DNA from: Dechloromonas denitrificans | GTDB taxonomy: Bacteria; Pseudomonadota; Gammaproteobacteria; Burkholderiales; Rhodocyclaceae | NCBI RefSeq assembly: GCF_020510665.1 | Contig: NZ_CP075187.1 | Coordinates: 950,501-1,014,500 of the forward strand | Direction: 5' to 3' | Length of the DNA: 64,000 nucleotides | Part shown: in pieces, positions 19,394-28,296 of the stretch | How positions within the stretch are numbered: the first letter of the stretch is position 1 | Layout: every line of letters starts with the position of its first letter | The notes under the pieces: model-generated | Told to the model about the DNA's origin: nothing | The model's input: only the letters and a program-made list of their open reading frames with translations | Database searches by the model: none | Position numbers and translations under genes: made by a program

Positions 19394-20289
19394 GCCTCTT
19401 GCCAGCGCGGGGTGGCGAAGCGCTCGACCAGAAAGTCGACCAAAGCCCGGACTGCCGGCGAGAGATGGCGGCGTGAGGCATACAAGGCATGGATGGTCAG
19501 CCGGGGCAGTTGCCAGGCCGGCAGGACCTGGACCAAATGGCCTGCACTGACTGCCGGAGCAACCAGATAGGTCGGTAGCAGGGCAATGCCGCTGCCGGCG
19601 AAGGCGGCTTCCCGCAGCACGGTTGCTTCGTTGGCCGTAAAGCGGCAACTGACCGCGATTTCGATGCTTTCCTCGGCACGGCTGAGTCGCCATTCGCTGC
19701 GGCCAAAATTGCTGTGGCCGAGACAACGGTGCTGCAACAGATCGCCGGGCTGCAGAATGGCTGGATGTTGTGCCAGGTAGCCGGGGGACGCCACCAGCAT
19801 CGATGTGCATTCGGCCAGTGGCCGGGCGATCAAGGCCGGATCGGGCTCGGCGCTGATCCGGATGGCAAGGTCGATACGCGCTTCGACCAGGTTCACCGCA
19901 CGGTCGCCGACGTCGAGGTCGATTTTCAGTTGCGGATGCCGCTCAAGAAAATCCCCCAGCGCCGCCGCCAGATGCGCATGGCCAAAGGACATGCTGCTGG
20001 TCAGGCGTAGTTGACCGCGCAATTGGCTGTCTGTCGGGGTGATTTCTTCTTCCATGTCCTGGCGCAGCGCGAGCATTTGCTGGCTGCGGCGCAGGCACTG
20101 GATGCCGGCCTCCGTCAACGTGACGCGTCGGGTAGTTCGTTGCAGCAGGCGGGCGCCCAGCCATTGTTCAAGTTCGGCAATGGCTCGCGTAACCATGGCG
20201 CGCGACAGTTCCAGACGTTCCGCCGTGGCGGTGAAACTGCCGGTTTCGGCAATGTCGCTGAAGATGTGGAGGGCGGTCAGTCTGTCCAT
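19387..20289 (-). CDS. LysR-family transcriptional regulator
   Basis: A 300-residue regulator starting MDRLTALHIFSDIAETG at 20289, where the HTH sits at residues 18-38 as expected; earlier in-frame codons lack homology. HTH recognition region LSRAMVTRAIAELEQWLG, then a type 2 periplasmic-binding-like effector domain with DLAIRISAEPDPALIARPL. It belongs to the large CrgA/AaeR-like subgroup. It is divergent from the metallo-beta-lactamase-fold gene 106 bases away and probably regulates it; no strong symmetrical operator stood out between them. Confidence 0.88.
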   Translation of the reverse strand: MDRLTALHIFSDIAETGSFTATAERLELSRAMVTRAIAELEQWLGARLLQRTTRRVTLTEAGIQCLRRSQQMLALRQDMEEEITPTDSQLRGQLRLTSSMSFGHAHLAAALGDFLERHPQLKIDLDVGDRAVNLVEARIDLAIRISAEPDPALIARPLAECTSMLVASPGYLAQHPAILQPGDLLQHRCLGHSNFGRSEWRLSRAEESIEIAVSCRFTANEATVLREAAFAGSGIALLPTYLVAPAVSAGHLVQVLPAWQLPRLTIHALYASRRHLSPAVRALVDFLVERFATPRWQEAY

Positions 20290-20395
20290 TGTTTCTTTTT
20301 TTGAAATAATTATGCGCAGATTACCTGATTTATTTGTCTGATATTTGAAATTAAAGTGGCTCCCGTCGCAACACATTCAACCCAAGGAGCTCACC

Positions 20396-21259
20396 ATGAT
20401 TCGCCAAACACTCATCGCCGCCACGCTGGCCCTGTCCTTTGCCGGTGCCGAAGCGGCCCAACCGCTGCAACTCAAGGTCTACAACGCCGAAGCCGGTAGC
20501 TTTCATGTCAATTCGGTGCTGGTGACCGGTGAAAAGGAAGCGGTGGTGATCGATGCCGGTTTTACCCGTGCCGATGCCTACCGGATTGCCGCCAATGTGC
20601 TCGATAGCGGCAAGCAACTGAAAACGATTTACGTCAGCCAGGCCGATCCCGATTACTACTTCGGTGTCGACGTACTGAAGGAAGTTTTCCCGCAGGCCGA
20701 GGTGCTGACCAGCCCTGCCGTGCTGGAGAAAATCAAGGCCAAGGTTCAGGGCAAGGTGGCTTTCTGGGGGCCGAAAATGGGAGCCAATGCGCCACGGCAA
20801 GCTGTGCTGCCGCAGGCTTTCAGCGGCCACAGCCTGACGGTCGATGGTGAAACGATTGAAATCCGCGGCAGCGAAGGTCTGCTGGCGCACCGTCCTTACG
20901 TCTGGATTCCGTCACTCAAGGCGGTGGTCGGCAACATTGGCGTTTTCGGCAATCTGCATGTGTGGACCGCAGACACCCAGAAGCCCGCCGAGCGCCAGGC
21001 CTGGCTCGCCCAGTTGGATGAAATGGCCGCACTGCAACCGGCGGTCGTTGTCCCCGGTCACATGCAAGCCGGTACGCCGCTCGATGCGTCGGCCATCGGC
21101 TATACGCGGAATTACCTGGTCAAGTTCGAGTCGACCGCAGCAAGCAGCAGCAATGCTGCCGCTCTGATCGAAACGATGAAAACCGCCTATCCGAAGGCCG
21201 GTCTCGGGATTGCGCTCGACATCGGCGCCAAGGTCAATAAAGGCGAAATGAAGTGGTAA
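20396..21259 (+). CDS. Exported metallo-beta-lactamase-fold protein with altered metal motif
   Basis: A 287-residue protein with a signal peptide (cleavage probably after AGAEA) and an MBL-fold core: VNSVLVTGEKEAVVIDAGFTR at about 35-55 and VVVPGHM near 218. The usual THxHxDH metal motif is replaced by SQADPDYYFG, so the three His of this motif are Gln, Asp and Tyr. The Asp equivalent remains. The protein may bind metal differently or be non-hydrolytic. AAGGAG precedes the ATG. Its partner is the divergent LysR gene. Confidence 0.8.
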   Translation: MIRQTLIAATLALSFAGAEAAQPLQLKVYNAEAGSFHVNSVLVTGEKEAVVIDAGFTRADAYRIAANVLDSGKQLKTIYVSQADPDYYFGVDVLKEVFPQAEVLTSPAVLEKIKAKVQGKVAFWGPKMGANAPRQAVLPQAFSGHSLTVDGETIEIRGSEGLLAHRPYVWIPSLKAVVGNIGVFGNLHVWTADTQKPAERQAWLAQLDEMAALQPAVVVPGHMQAGTPLDASAIGYTRNYLVKFESTAASSSNAAALIETMKTAYPKAGLGIALDIGAKVNKGEMKW

Positions 21260-21325
21260 GCCGCGATACGCAGCGGTAAGGCAAGGAGGCCGCGGTGCAG
21301 TTTGACCGCGGCCCTTGGCTTGTTC

Positions 21326-22414
21326 TCAGGGAATGATGGCGAGGAAAAGAAAGGCCGCAAACAGGACCAGATGAACGGCTCCTTGCAGTACGGTGGCCTG
21401 GCCGCTGGCCAGCGTGATCGTGCTGACCAGCAAGGTGAGGAAGAGCAGGACGATTTCCTTGGCCGGCAAACCGAGAACCAGCGGAACGTCGAGCATGATC
21501 GAGAGCAATCCGACCGCCGGAATGGTCAGACCGATCGTCGCCAGCGCCGAGCCGAGCGCAAGGTTGAGACTGGTCTGCATCCGATTGCGCAGCGCCGCTC
21601 GCAGTGCTGCCCAGGTTTCCGGCAGCAGGACCAGCATGGCGATGGCGATGCCGACCACGGCGGGCGGCGCCGACGCTGCTTCGACACCACGCTGGATCGC
21701 CGGGGCGAGCATCTTGGCCAGCCCGACGACAGCAACCAGCGAGGCGAGCAGCAGACCCAGGCTGAGTGGGGCGCTTGGATTGCCCGGTGCCGCATGGTCT
21801 TCCTCTTCGGCCACACCTTCCGGCTGACGGAAAAAGTCCCGATGGCGAACGGTCTGGACGAACACAAAAACGCCGTAGAGCAACAAGGACATCAGTCCGG
21901 CAAAAGCCAGTTGCGACGGTGCGTAGGTCGGACCGGGCGTGGTTGTTGTGAACTCGGGAAGAATCAAGGTCAGCGTGGTCAGGGCGGCCAGCACGGAAAG
22001 GGCCGAACTGGTTCCCTCGACCCGGAAGGAAACAAAACGGTGGCGGATGGCGCCGGCCAGCAGGCACAAGCCGATCACGCCATTGCAGATGATCATGACC
22101 GTGGCGAAGACGGTATCGCGAGCCAGTGCGGCGACGTCTGACCCGCCGGAGAGCATCATCGAAACGATCAGGGACACTTCAATGACGGTGACCGCCAGTG
22201 CCAGGACCAGCGTCCCCAAGGGTTCGCCGACGCGGTGGGCAATCACTTCGGCATGAAAGACGGCGACCAGGACGGTCGCGATCAACACGCCGGAAACGGC
22301 CAGCAGCATCATCCAGCCCAGCGCCTGTCCCCAGCTGGCGGCCAGCAAGGCGCAAGCAGCAAGCGGCGTGGCAACGGTACTCGGCGGCAGGCCAAGGAGG
22401 GTTGGGCGGGGCAT
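21326..22414 (-). CDS. chaA: Calcium/sodium:proton antiporter, ChaA type
   Basis: A 362-residue inner-membrane exchanger with about 11 hydrophobic helices. The two inverted CaCA repeats carry the acidic alpha motifs: GEPLGTLVLALAVTVIEVSL near 65-85 and LNLALGSALATIGLTIP near 285-300. An acidic cytoplasmic loop (EGVAEEEDHAAPG) separates the halves. Length equals E. coli ChaA (366), which extrudes Na+, Ca2+ or K+ at alkaline pH. It stands alone, divergent from lemA. Confidence 0.9.
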   Translation of the reverse strand: MPRPTLLGLPPSTVATPLAACALLAASWGQALGWMMLLAVSGVLIATVLVAVFHAEVIAHRVGEPLGTLVLALAVTVIEVSLIVSMMLSGGSDVAALARDTVFATVMIICNGVIGLCLLAGAIRHRFVSFRVEGTSSALSVLAALTTLTLILPEFTTTTPGPTYAPSQLAFAGLMSLLLYGVFVFVQTVRHRDFFRQPEGVAEEEDHAAPGNPSAPLSLGLLLASLVAVVGLAKMLAPAIQRGVEAASAPPAVVGIAIAMLVLLPETWAALRAALRNRMQTSLNLALGSALATIGLTIPAVGLLSIMLDVPLVLGLPAKEIVLLFLTLLVSTITLASGQATVLQGAVHLVLFAAFLFLAIIP

Positions 22415-22608
22415 GGTCAGTCATTCCAGAGCAGTGGCAGAGGCTTGATGATAAACGATGCCATCCTCTTTGGACTGCTGCGGTCAACCCGGCTTCTGGC
22501 CGGCAAATGCCGGATCGGCCATACGAAACGTTACACGGATGGTCTTGAGCTTTGCCCGAGCCTGCCCCATATTGATCGCATTGATTTTGTTACCGGGAGC
22601 GTTCCGCC

Positions 22609-23220
22609 ATGAAATTTCGCCTGTTTGTCCTGATTGCCATGATTAGCTCGCTGCTTTCAGGCTGTGGCTATAACCAGATACTGACCAATGACGAGGGCGT
22701 CAATGCCGCCTGGTCCGAGGTGCTCAACCAGTACAAGCGGCGGGCCGATCTGGTGCCCAATCTGGTCTCCATCGTCCAGGGCTACGCGGCCCACGAGAAG
22801 GAAGTCCTGACCCGGGTGACCGAAGCGCGCGCCAGCGTTGGCGGCATCAAGGCGACGCCGGAGCTGGTCAATGATGAAGCCGCCTTTGCCAAGTTCCAGA
22901 AAGCCCAGGGCGAATTGTCCAGCGCACTGAGTCGTTTGCTGGTGGTTTCCGAAAATTACCCGCAACTCAAGGCCGATGCCAATTTCCGCGATCTGCAGGC
23001 GCAGATCGAAGGGACTGAAAACCGTATCGCCGTGGCGCGCAACCGTTACATCAAGGCGGTTCAGGAATACAACATTTCAGTGCGTACCTTCCCGAACAAT
23101 CTGACGGCGATGGTGATGGGCTGGAAGGCCAAGGCCAATTTCACGGTCGACGACGAAAAAGCGATCAGTTCCGCACCGAAGATCGACTTCAACACGCCGA
23201 AACCGGCGGCCGCACAGTAA
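22609..23220 (+). CDS. lemA: LemA family protein
   Basis: A 203-residue protein, N-terminally lipidated or anchored (MISSLLSGCGYN, lipobox-like LSGC near 20), with the characteristic NAAWSEVLNQYKRRADLVPNL motif near 35 and the Y-N-F-P signature VQEYNISVRTFPNN near 155. LemA proteins form extracytoplasmic coiled-coil domains of unknown function and are almost always next to TPM-domain proteins, as here. It is the first gene of a three-gene operon. Confidence 0.92.
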   Translation: MKFRLFVLIAMISSLLSGCGYNQILTNDEGVNAAWSEVLNQYKRRADLVPNLVSIVQGYAAHEKEVLTRVTEARASVGGIKATPELVNDEAAFAKFQKAQGELSSALSRLLVVSENYPQLKADANFRDLQAQIEGTENRIAVARNRYIKAVQEYNISVRTFPNNLTAMVMGWKAKANFTVDDEKAISSAPKIDFNTPKPAAAQ

Positions 23221-23227
23221 AACCTGA

Positions 23228-24100
23228 GTGAAACGTTTGGCTGCCCATTTCGCCGCGCTACTGCTCTGCCTGTTTTCGGTGTTCGCCTGGGCGGCACCGG
23301 AGGCGACCGGGCTGGTTGCGCTGCCTGGCCTGACGGCGCGGGTGACCGATCTGACCGGCTCGCTGGATAACGCGCAGCGCGCCGGCCTGGAGCAGAAACT
23401 GGCTGCTTTCGAAGCCAGCAAAGGGGCGCAGGTCGTTGTCCTGGTGTTGCCGAGTACGCAGCCGGAAACGATCGAGCAATTCGGGATACGCCTGTTCGAT
23501 GCCTGGAAAGTCGGGCGCAAGGGGATTGACGATGGCGTGATGCTGATCGTTGCCAAGGATGATCGCCGGCTGCGCATCGAAGTTGGTTACGGCCTGGAGG
23601 GCGCGCTGAATGATGCGACTGCCAAACGGATCATTTCGGAAACCATCACGCCGCAGTTCAAGGCCGGCAATATTCCCGGCGGCATCGAAGCCGGTGTCGA
23701 TGCCATCCTCAAGGTGGTGGACGGCGAATCATTGCCGGAGCCTTCTGCGCCGCAAGGCAGCGGGCCTTCATTTGGGCGGCTGGCCGATATTCCCGAAACC
23801 ATGCTGATCGGCGTGGCGCTGGTCATTGTGGTCGGCGGCACCATCCTGCGTCAGTTGCTCGGTAATTTGCTCGGCTGTACGGTAGCCGGTGGCTTGAGCG
23901 CCGGGCTGGGCTGGCTGCTGGTCGGCGGCTTGGCCGGAGTGATCGGCGGGGCGGTGATCGGTATCCTGCTGGCGGTCTTCGGACTGGATATCTTGCTCAG
24001 CGGCGTCCTGAACGGTCGCTCGGGCGGCGGTTCGGGCGGTGGTGGCTTCAGCGGGGGCGGTGGTTCGGGTGGCGGCGGTGGTGCCTCGGGGAGCTGGTAA
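23228..24100 (+). CDS. TPM-domain (YgcG-like) membrane protein with Gly/Ser-rich tail
   Basis: A 290-residue protein starting with GTG 7 bases after lemA. Signal peptide (AALLLCLFSVFAWA), TPM domain at about 30-160 (RVTDLTGSLDNAQRAGLEQK, and the RLRIEVGYGLEGALNDA signature), two or three membrane helices at about 195-255, and a C-terminal tail of Gly/Ser repeats ending GGGGGASGSW. In related systems this tail is the hallmark of YgcG proteins. Possible phosphatase or membrane-assembly role; unproven. Confidence 0.88.
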   Translation: MKRLAAHFAALLLCLFSVFAWAAPEATGLVALPGLTARVTDLTGSLDNAQRAGLEQKLAAFEASKGAQVVVLVLPSTQPETIEQFGIRLFDAWKVGRKGIDDGVMLIVAKDDRRLRIEVGYGLEGALNDATAKRIISETITPQFKAGNIPGGIEAGVDAILKVVDGESLPEPSAPQGSGPSFGRLADIPETMLIGVALVIVVGGTILRQLLGNLLGCTVAGGLSAGLGWLLVGGLAGVIGGAVIGILLAVFGLDILLSGVLNGRSGGGSGGGGFSGGGGSGGGGGASGSW

Positions 24101-24598
24101 ATGAATGTCGGACGAATCTTCAAACACCTGCTGACCCCGCCCTGGCTGGCGGCCCGGCGCTTCGGTCCGGCACTGTCGGCGGAAATCGGCGCCGCAGTCG
24201 AGGTGGCCGAAGCCGGGCAGCGCGGCGAAATCCGTTTTGTCGTCGAAGGGCCGATGCCCTGGGCCGATTTGCGGCGGGGGCGTACGGCGCGACAGCGGGC
24301 AGCAGACCTGTTTGCCCGTCTGGGGGTGTGGGATACCGAGGGCAACAGTGGTGTGCTGATTTACGTCCAGTTGGTCGACCGGCAGGTCGAAATCCTGGCG
24401 GATCGCGGCATTGCCGCCAAAGTGGCACAGGCCGAGTGGGACACCATTTGTCGTGGCATGGAAGCCGCCTTCAAGGCCGGCGACTATCGTGACGGCGCCT
24501 TAGGGGCTATTCGCCAGGCCGGCAGCCTGCTGGCCGGACATTTCCCGGCAGGCGAACGCAATCCGAATGAATTGCCGGATCGCCCGTTGATTCTTTAA
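24101..24598 (+). CDS. Second TPM-domain protein
   Basis: A 165-residue protein with no obvious signal peptide whose ATG directly follows the preceding stop. It has a TPM fold with VWDTEGNSGVLIYVQLVDRQVEILADRG near 95-122 and a WDTICRGMEAAFKAGDYRDG helix. The pairing of a long exported TPM protein and a short TPM protein behind lemA is a recurring operon; the short one may be a cytoplasmic or membrane-surface partner. Confidence 0.85.
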   Translation: MNVGRIFKHLLTPPWLAARRFGPALSAEIGAAVEVAEAGQRGEIRFVVEGPMPWADLRRGRTARQRAADLFARLGVWDTEGNSGVLIYVQLVDRQVEILADRGIAAKVAQAEWDTICRGMEAAFKAGDYRDGALGAIRQAGSLLAGHFPAGERNPNELPDRPLIL

Positions 24599-24608
24599 AG
24601 CGCCTTTT

Positions 24609-25001
24609 TTACCGGACGAAATGCAATACCAGACCGGCCGCAGCGATGCCGCCGAGCAGCAGCGCACTGATCCAGAGTCGCCCGATGCGGACCCGCGCCG
24701 CTTCAGCGCGGGCGATGAGCAGTGCATTTTGGTCGGCTAGTGCCTTGATCAGCTCGGACGAAGCGAGCAATTGTTCATGCTGGCTGGCCAGTTCAGCCTC
24801 GACGGCAAGCAAACGGGTATGCAGCGAAGCGATGCTTTGGTCTTCGGCCGGGCTCAGGTCGCTGCCAGCTGGCGCCGTCGCACCGGACTTCCGGCCCATC
24901 GAGCCCCACAGTTTTTTTGCGCCGTCGGCCACTTTCGGGGCATTGCTGATCACGTCGGACCAGGGAACGCTTTGCAGTACGGTCAGCCAGGAAATCGCCA
25001 T
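24609..25001 (-). CDS. Hypothetical coiled-coil protein with C-terminal membrane helix
   Basis: A 130-residue protein starting MAISWLTVLQSVPWSDVI at 25001 (the in-frame upstream codons are not conserved-looking). It has a central heptad-rich stretch (LHTRLLAVEAELASQHEQLL, about 55-100), then one membrane helix (about 108-127) and a short FVR end. Topology suggests a tail-anchored coiled-coil protein. It follows mutL by 40 bases on the same strand and may be co-transcribed, but no functional link is evident. I do not recognise the family. Confidence 0.65.
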   Translation of the reverse strand: MAISWLTVLQSVPWSDVISNAPKVADGAKKLWGSMGRKSGATAPAGSDLSPAEDQSIASLHTRLLAVEAELASQHEQLLASSELIKALADQNALLIARAEAARVRIGRLWISALLLGGIAAAGLVLHFVR

Positions 25002-25041
25002 GGAATTTTTCTCGGTATGTTGAAGGGCGGGTGCGGGGCGT

Positions 25042-26892
25042 TTACTGGCCACGCAGGAAGAGCTTGTCGAGCTGTTCCAGTGGCAATTCGGTCCATGTCG
25101 GGCGACCGTGGTTGCACTGGCCGGCCCGTTCGGTTTCTTCCATCTGGCGCAGCAGCGCGTTCATTTCCGGCACGCTGAGCTGGCGACGGGCGCGTACCGC
25201 GCCGTGGCAGGCCATGGTGGCGAGCAACTCGTTGCGGCGGGCGGTGGCCAACTGGGTGATGCCGTGCTCGCGCAGTTCGCCGATCAGCGAACGGGCCAGC
25301 GCGGCGGGATCGCCGGACTGGAGCAAGGCAGGCACGCTGCGCACGCCGAGTTGGTTCGGGCCGAGTGCGGTGATCTGGAAGCCGAGTTCGGCCAGTGCTT
25401 CGCTGTGTTCTTCGACGGCGGCAATATCGAGCGGCTCGGCCGAAAAAACGGCGGGAATGAGCAGGGCTTGCGTCGCAATCTGGCGATTGTCGAAAGCAGT
25501 TTTCAGCTTTTCGTAGAGGATGCGTTCGTGCGCTGCATGCATGTCGATCAGGACCAGGCCGCGTGCATTCTGGGCCAGCACGTAAATGCCGTGCAACTGG
25601 GCCAGGGCGTAGCCGAGCGGCGGACCGTCGCGGTCGACTGTCTCATTCGGGCTGAATTGCGGAGTGCTCGCCGGGTTGCCTGACGCGTAGGTCATTGTCC
25701 CGATATTTTGCGTGGCCTTGGCGAAGGCCAGGTAAGCGGCGGCGGCCGGTTCGGCCACGCCGAGGCTGCCCTGGTGGCGCAGGGGCGGCGCGTATTGGGC
25801 GTAAGCCGGGGCGGTGTGGCCGGTCGATGCTGACGGGCTGACTGTGTAGGCCTGAGGAGCGGTGCCGGGCAAGGTATCGGCCGGCACGGCCAGGTCGCGA
25901 TTGTCGTTCTGTACCGGTGCGGCCAGCGTGCGCTGGATGGCGTGGAAAACGAACTGGTGCATGGCGCGTGAATCGCGGAAACGGACTTCCGTCTTGGCTG
26001 GATGCACATTGACGTCGACCAGTGCTGGATCGATGCTGACAAAAAGGCAGACGGCCGGCTGGCGGCTGCCGTGCAACACGTCGCGGTAGGCTTCGCGCAG
26101 CGCATGGCTGATGATCTTGTCGCGCACGAAACGGCCATTGACGAAGACGTACTGGCCATCCTTGGCGTCGCTGGCGCGGGTCGGGTCGATGGCAAAGCCG
26201 GCGATGGAAATCGGGCCGCTGGCGGCGTCGACCGCGCGAGCCGCGCCGAGAAAGTCGTCGCCGAGAATGTCTGCGATGCGGCGGGCGCTGTCGGCCGGGG
26301 CCAGCTGGAACAGGTTGCGACCGTTGTGGGTCAGGCTGAAGGCGACATCCGGCCGGGTCAGCGCCAGGCGTTTGACGGCATCGGCGCAATGGGCGAACTC
26401 GGTGCCCTCGGCCTTGAGGAATTTGCGCCGGGCCGGGGTGTTGTAATACAGGTCGCGCATTTCGACCACGGTGCCGGCCATCAGCGCCGCTGGTTCCGGC
26501 TCGGCGCCGGTTTCGGCTTTCAGTTTCCAGGCATGGCCCGCGCCGCGTTCGCGGCTGCTGATCGCCAGCCGGGCGACCGAAGCGACCGAGGCCAGCGCTT
26601 CACCGCGAAAACCGAGCGTACCAACCCGTTCAAGGTCATCGAGCGAAACGATTTTCGACGTGGCGTGGCGAGTCAGGGCCAGGGCAAGCTGCTCCTTGGC
26701 GATGCCGCAACCGTCATCGGTAATGCGGATCAGCTTGACGCCGCCTTCTTCAAGATGCACCTGGACGGCCTTGCTGCCGGCGTCGAGGCTGTTTTCGAGC
26801 AGTTCCTTGAGAACCGAGGCGGGACGTTCTACGACTTCGCCGGCAGCAATCTGGCTGATCAGCAGGTCGGGGAGGCGGGCAATCGTGGGCAT
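25042..26892 (-). CDS. mutL: DNA mismatch repair protein MutL
   Basis: A 616-residue GHKL ATPase that couples MutS recognition to strand excision. N-terminal ATP motifs: ELLENSLDAGS (about 31-41), DDGCGI and GFRGEAL. The C-terminal half carries DMHAAHERILYEK, close to the DQHA(x)2E(x)4E endonuclease motif, and ACHGAVRAR with NHGRP near the end, so it is probably an endonuclease-type MutL as found in bacteria without MutH. No mutH is seen in the window. A divergent DedA gene starts 55 bases upstream. Confidence 0.95.
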   Translation of the reverse strand: MPTIARLPDLLISQIAAGEVVERPASVLKELLENSLDAGSKAVQVHLEEGGVKLIRITDDGCGIAKEQLALALTRHATSKIVSLDDLERVGTLGFRGEALASVASVARLAISSRERGAGHAWKLKAETGAEPEPAALMAGTVVEMRDLYYNTPARRKFLKAEGTEFAHCADAVKRLALTRPDVAFSLTHNGRNLFQLAPADSARRIADILGDDFLGAARAVDAASGPISIAGFAIDPTRASDAKDGQYVFVNGRFVRDKIISHALREAYRDVLHGSRQPAVCLFVSIDPALVDVNVHPAKTEVRFRDSRAMHQFVFHAIQRTLAAPVQNDNRDLAVPADTLPGTAPQAYTVSPSASTGHTAPAYAQYAPPLRHQGSLGVAEPAAAAYLAFAKATQNIGTMTYASGNPASTPQFSPNETVDRDGPPLGYALAQLHGIYVLAQNARGLVLIDMHAAHERILYEKLKTAFDNRQIATQALLIPAVFSAEPLDIAAVEEHSEALAELGFQITALGPNQLGVRSVPALLQSGDPAALARSLIGELREHGITQLATARRNELLATMACHGAVRARRQLSVPEMNALLRQMEETERAGQCNHGRPTWTELPLEQLDKLFLRGQ

Positions 26893-26947
26893 GGTGCGAT
26901 TATACCTTGAGGTAAAATGACGCCTTTATCCGCCTTGGCCTTGCCGC

Positions 26948-27589
26948 ATGGAATTCTTCGCGCAGTTTCTCGACATCGTGCTTCATCTCGACAAGCACCT
27001 GGCTTTGCTGGTGCAGCAACATGGCTTGTGGATCTACGGCATTCTTTTCTTCATCATTTTTGCCGAAACCGGATTTGTCGTTTTCCCTTTCCTGCCGGGC
27101 GATTCGCTGCTTTTCGTGGCCGGTGCGCTGGCTGCGCTGGGTGAGGGCGGCATGGATATCTTTGTGCTGATCGGCGTGCTTTCGGCGGCAGCCATTCTCG
27201 GCAACATGCTGAATTACCAGATCGGCCGTTTTTTTGGCCCCAAGGTCTTTCATTGGGAAAATTCGCGTTTCTTCAACCGCAACGCGCTGATCAAGACGCA
27301 CGCTTTCTACGAAAAGCATGGCGGCAAGACGCTGGTGCTTTCGCGTTTTCTGCCGCTGTTCCGTACGTTTGCGCCGTTTGTCGCCGGCATTGGTGCAATG
27401 TCCTACGCCAAGTTCACGCTGTTCAACCTGATCGGCGCGATTGGCTGGGTGGTTTCGCTGTGTGCCGCCGGTTACTGGCTGGGCAATATTCCCTGGGTTA
27501 AAACCAATCTGTCGCTGATCATCGTCGGGATTGTCGTTTCCTCACTGATTCCGATTGGTGTTGGTTATCTGAAAACGCGGGAAGCCTGA
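26948..27589 (+). CDS. DedA family (VTT-domain) membrane protein
   Basis: A 213-residue inner-membrane protein with about five hydrophobic segments. The DedA hallmarks are clear: ETGFVVFPFLPGDSLLFVAG near 38-57, the GRFFGPKVF turn, and FYEKHGGKTLVLSRFLPLFR near 118-138 with the essential Arg residues. DedA proteins are undecaprenyl-phosphate or phospholipid translocases/flippases needed for envelope integrity. Its stop overlaps the following lipoprotein gene by TGATG. Confidence 0.93.
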   Translation: MEFFAQFLDIVLHLDKHLALLVQQHGLWIYGILFFIIFAETGFVVFPFLPGDSLLFVAGALAALGEGGMDIFVLIGVLSAAAILGNMLNYQIGRFFGPKVFHWENSRFFNRNALIKTHAFYEKHGGKTLVLSRFLPLFRTFAPFVAGIGAMSYAKFTLFNLIGAIGWVVSLCAAGYWLGNIPWVKTNLSLIIVGIVVSSLIPIGVGYLKTREA

Positions 27590-28296
27590 TGCGCTGGTTC
27601 TTCCTCCTTCTCGTTGCGCTTGGCCTGATGGCGTGCACGACGAAATTGGGGAAGGATGGCCGGACGGACACTGCGGTCGACCTCAAATATCTGGCCAAAT
27701 CGGAAGTCGACCGCATCGCCGATACCAATCGGGCCGAGGTGATGGCCGGGTTGATGCTGATTGCCGACAAGTTGTACCGGCGGAATCCGAAAGAATGGAA
27801 AAAAGCCGGTGTGGTCAGCCGGGAGGCGGCGCTGGAACGTTTGCGCATGCGTCACTACCGCAGCCTGCCCGAACTCGGCGGCTTGCGCGAAGGACAGGCA
27901 GCGGCGCTGGCTTTCAGTGAAAACTACGGCGGCGACCGGGTTGCCGCGCTGATGCTGGGCTTGTTGACCATGGCTGATGCGGCTTTCGAGCACAAGGAAG
28001 AGTTTTATGTGCTGGATAGCCTGAATGAGCTGAAACTGTTCAACTGCGCCCGCAACATGGAAGTTGCAGTCTGGAAGCTGGGCAATGACCGGATGCCCGG
28101 CGGAGAGCTTTACCTGCTCTCGAATGAACTTGATCCGGCCAATCGCAATCTGTCTTTCGAGCGCGAATTCGGTCGTTTGATGGGCTTGCTCGACCTGATG
28201 GCCAAGGTGGTTGCCGATCGCAATGGCCGCACTCTTTCACGGCTGACTCAAACGGTAGTCAGCACGATCTTTTTGCCTGTGAGTTTTTTGAAATGA
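27589..28296 (+). CDS. Predicted lipoprotein of unknown function
   Basis: A 235-residue protein with a short signal sequence and lipobox LMAC (Cys16), no further membrane helix until a weakly hydrophobic C-terminus (VVSTIFLPVSFLK). Helix-rich, no motif recognised. It is translationally coupled on both sides: TGATG with dedA and ATGA with purN. Its conservation between an envelope translocase and a purine gene may just reflect operon packing. Confidence 0.75.
   Translation: MRWFFLLLVALGLMACTTKLGKDGRTDTAVDLKYLAKSEVDRIADTNRAEVMAGLMLIADKLYRRNPKEWKKAGVVSREAALERLRMRHYRSLPELGGLREGQAAALAFSENYGGDRVAALMLGLLTMADAAFEHKEEFYVLDSLNELKLFNCARNMEVAVWKLGNDRMPGGELYLLSNELDPANRNLSFEREFGRLMGLLDLMAKVVADRNGRTLSRLTQTVVSTIFLPVSFLK

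Noticed and set aside
24000..24095. GGC/GGT-rich microsatellite-like tract.
   Set aside because: It is the in-frame Gly/Ser-rich tail typical of YgcG-type TPM proteins.
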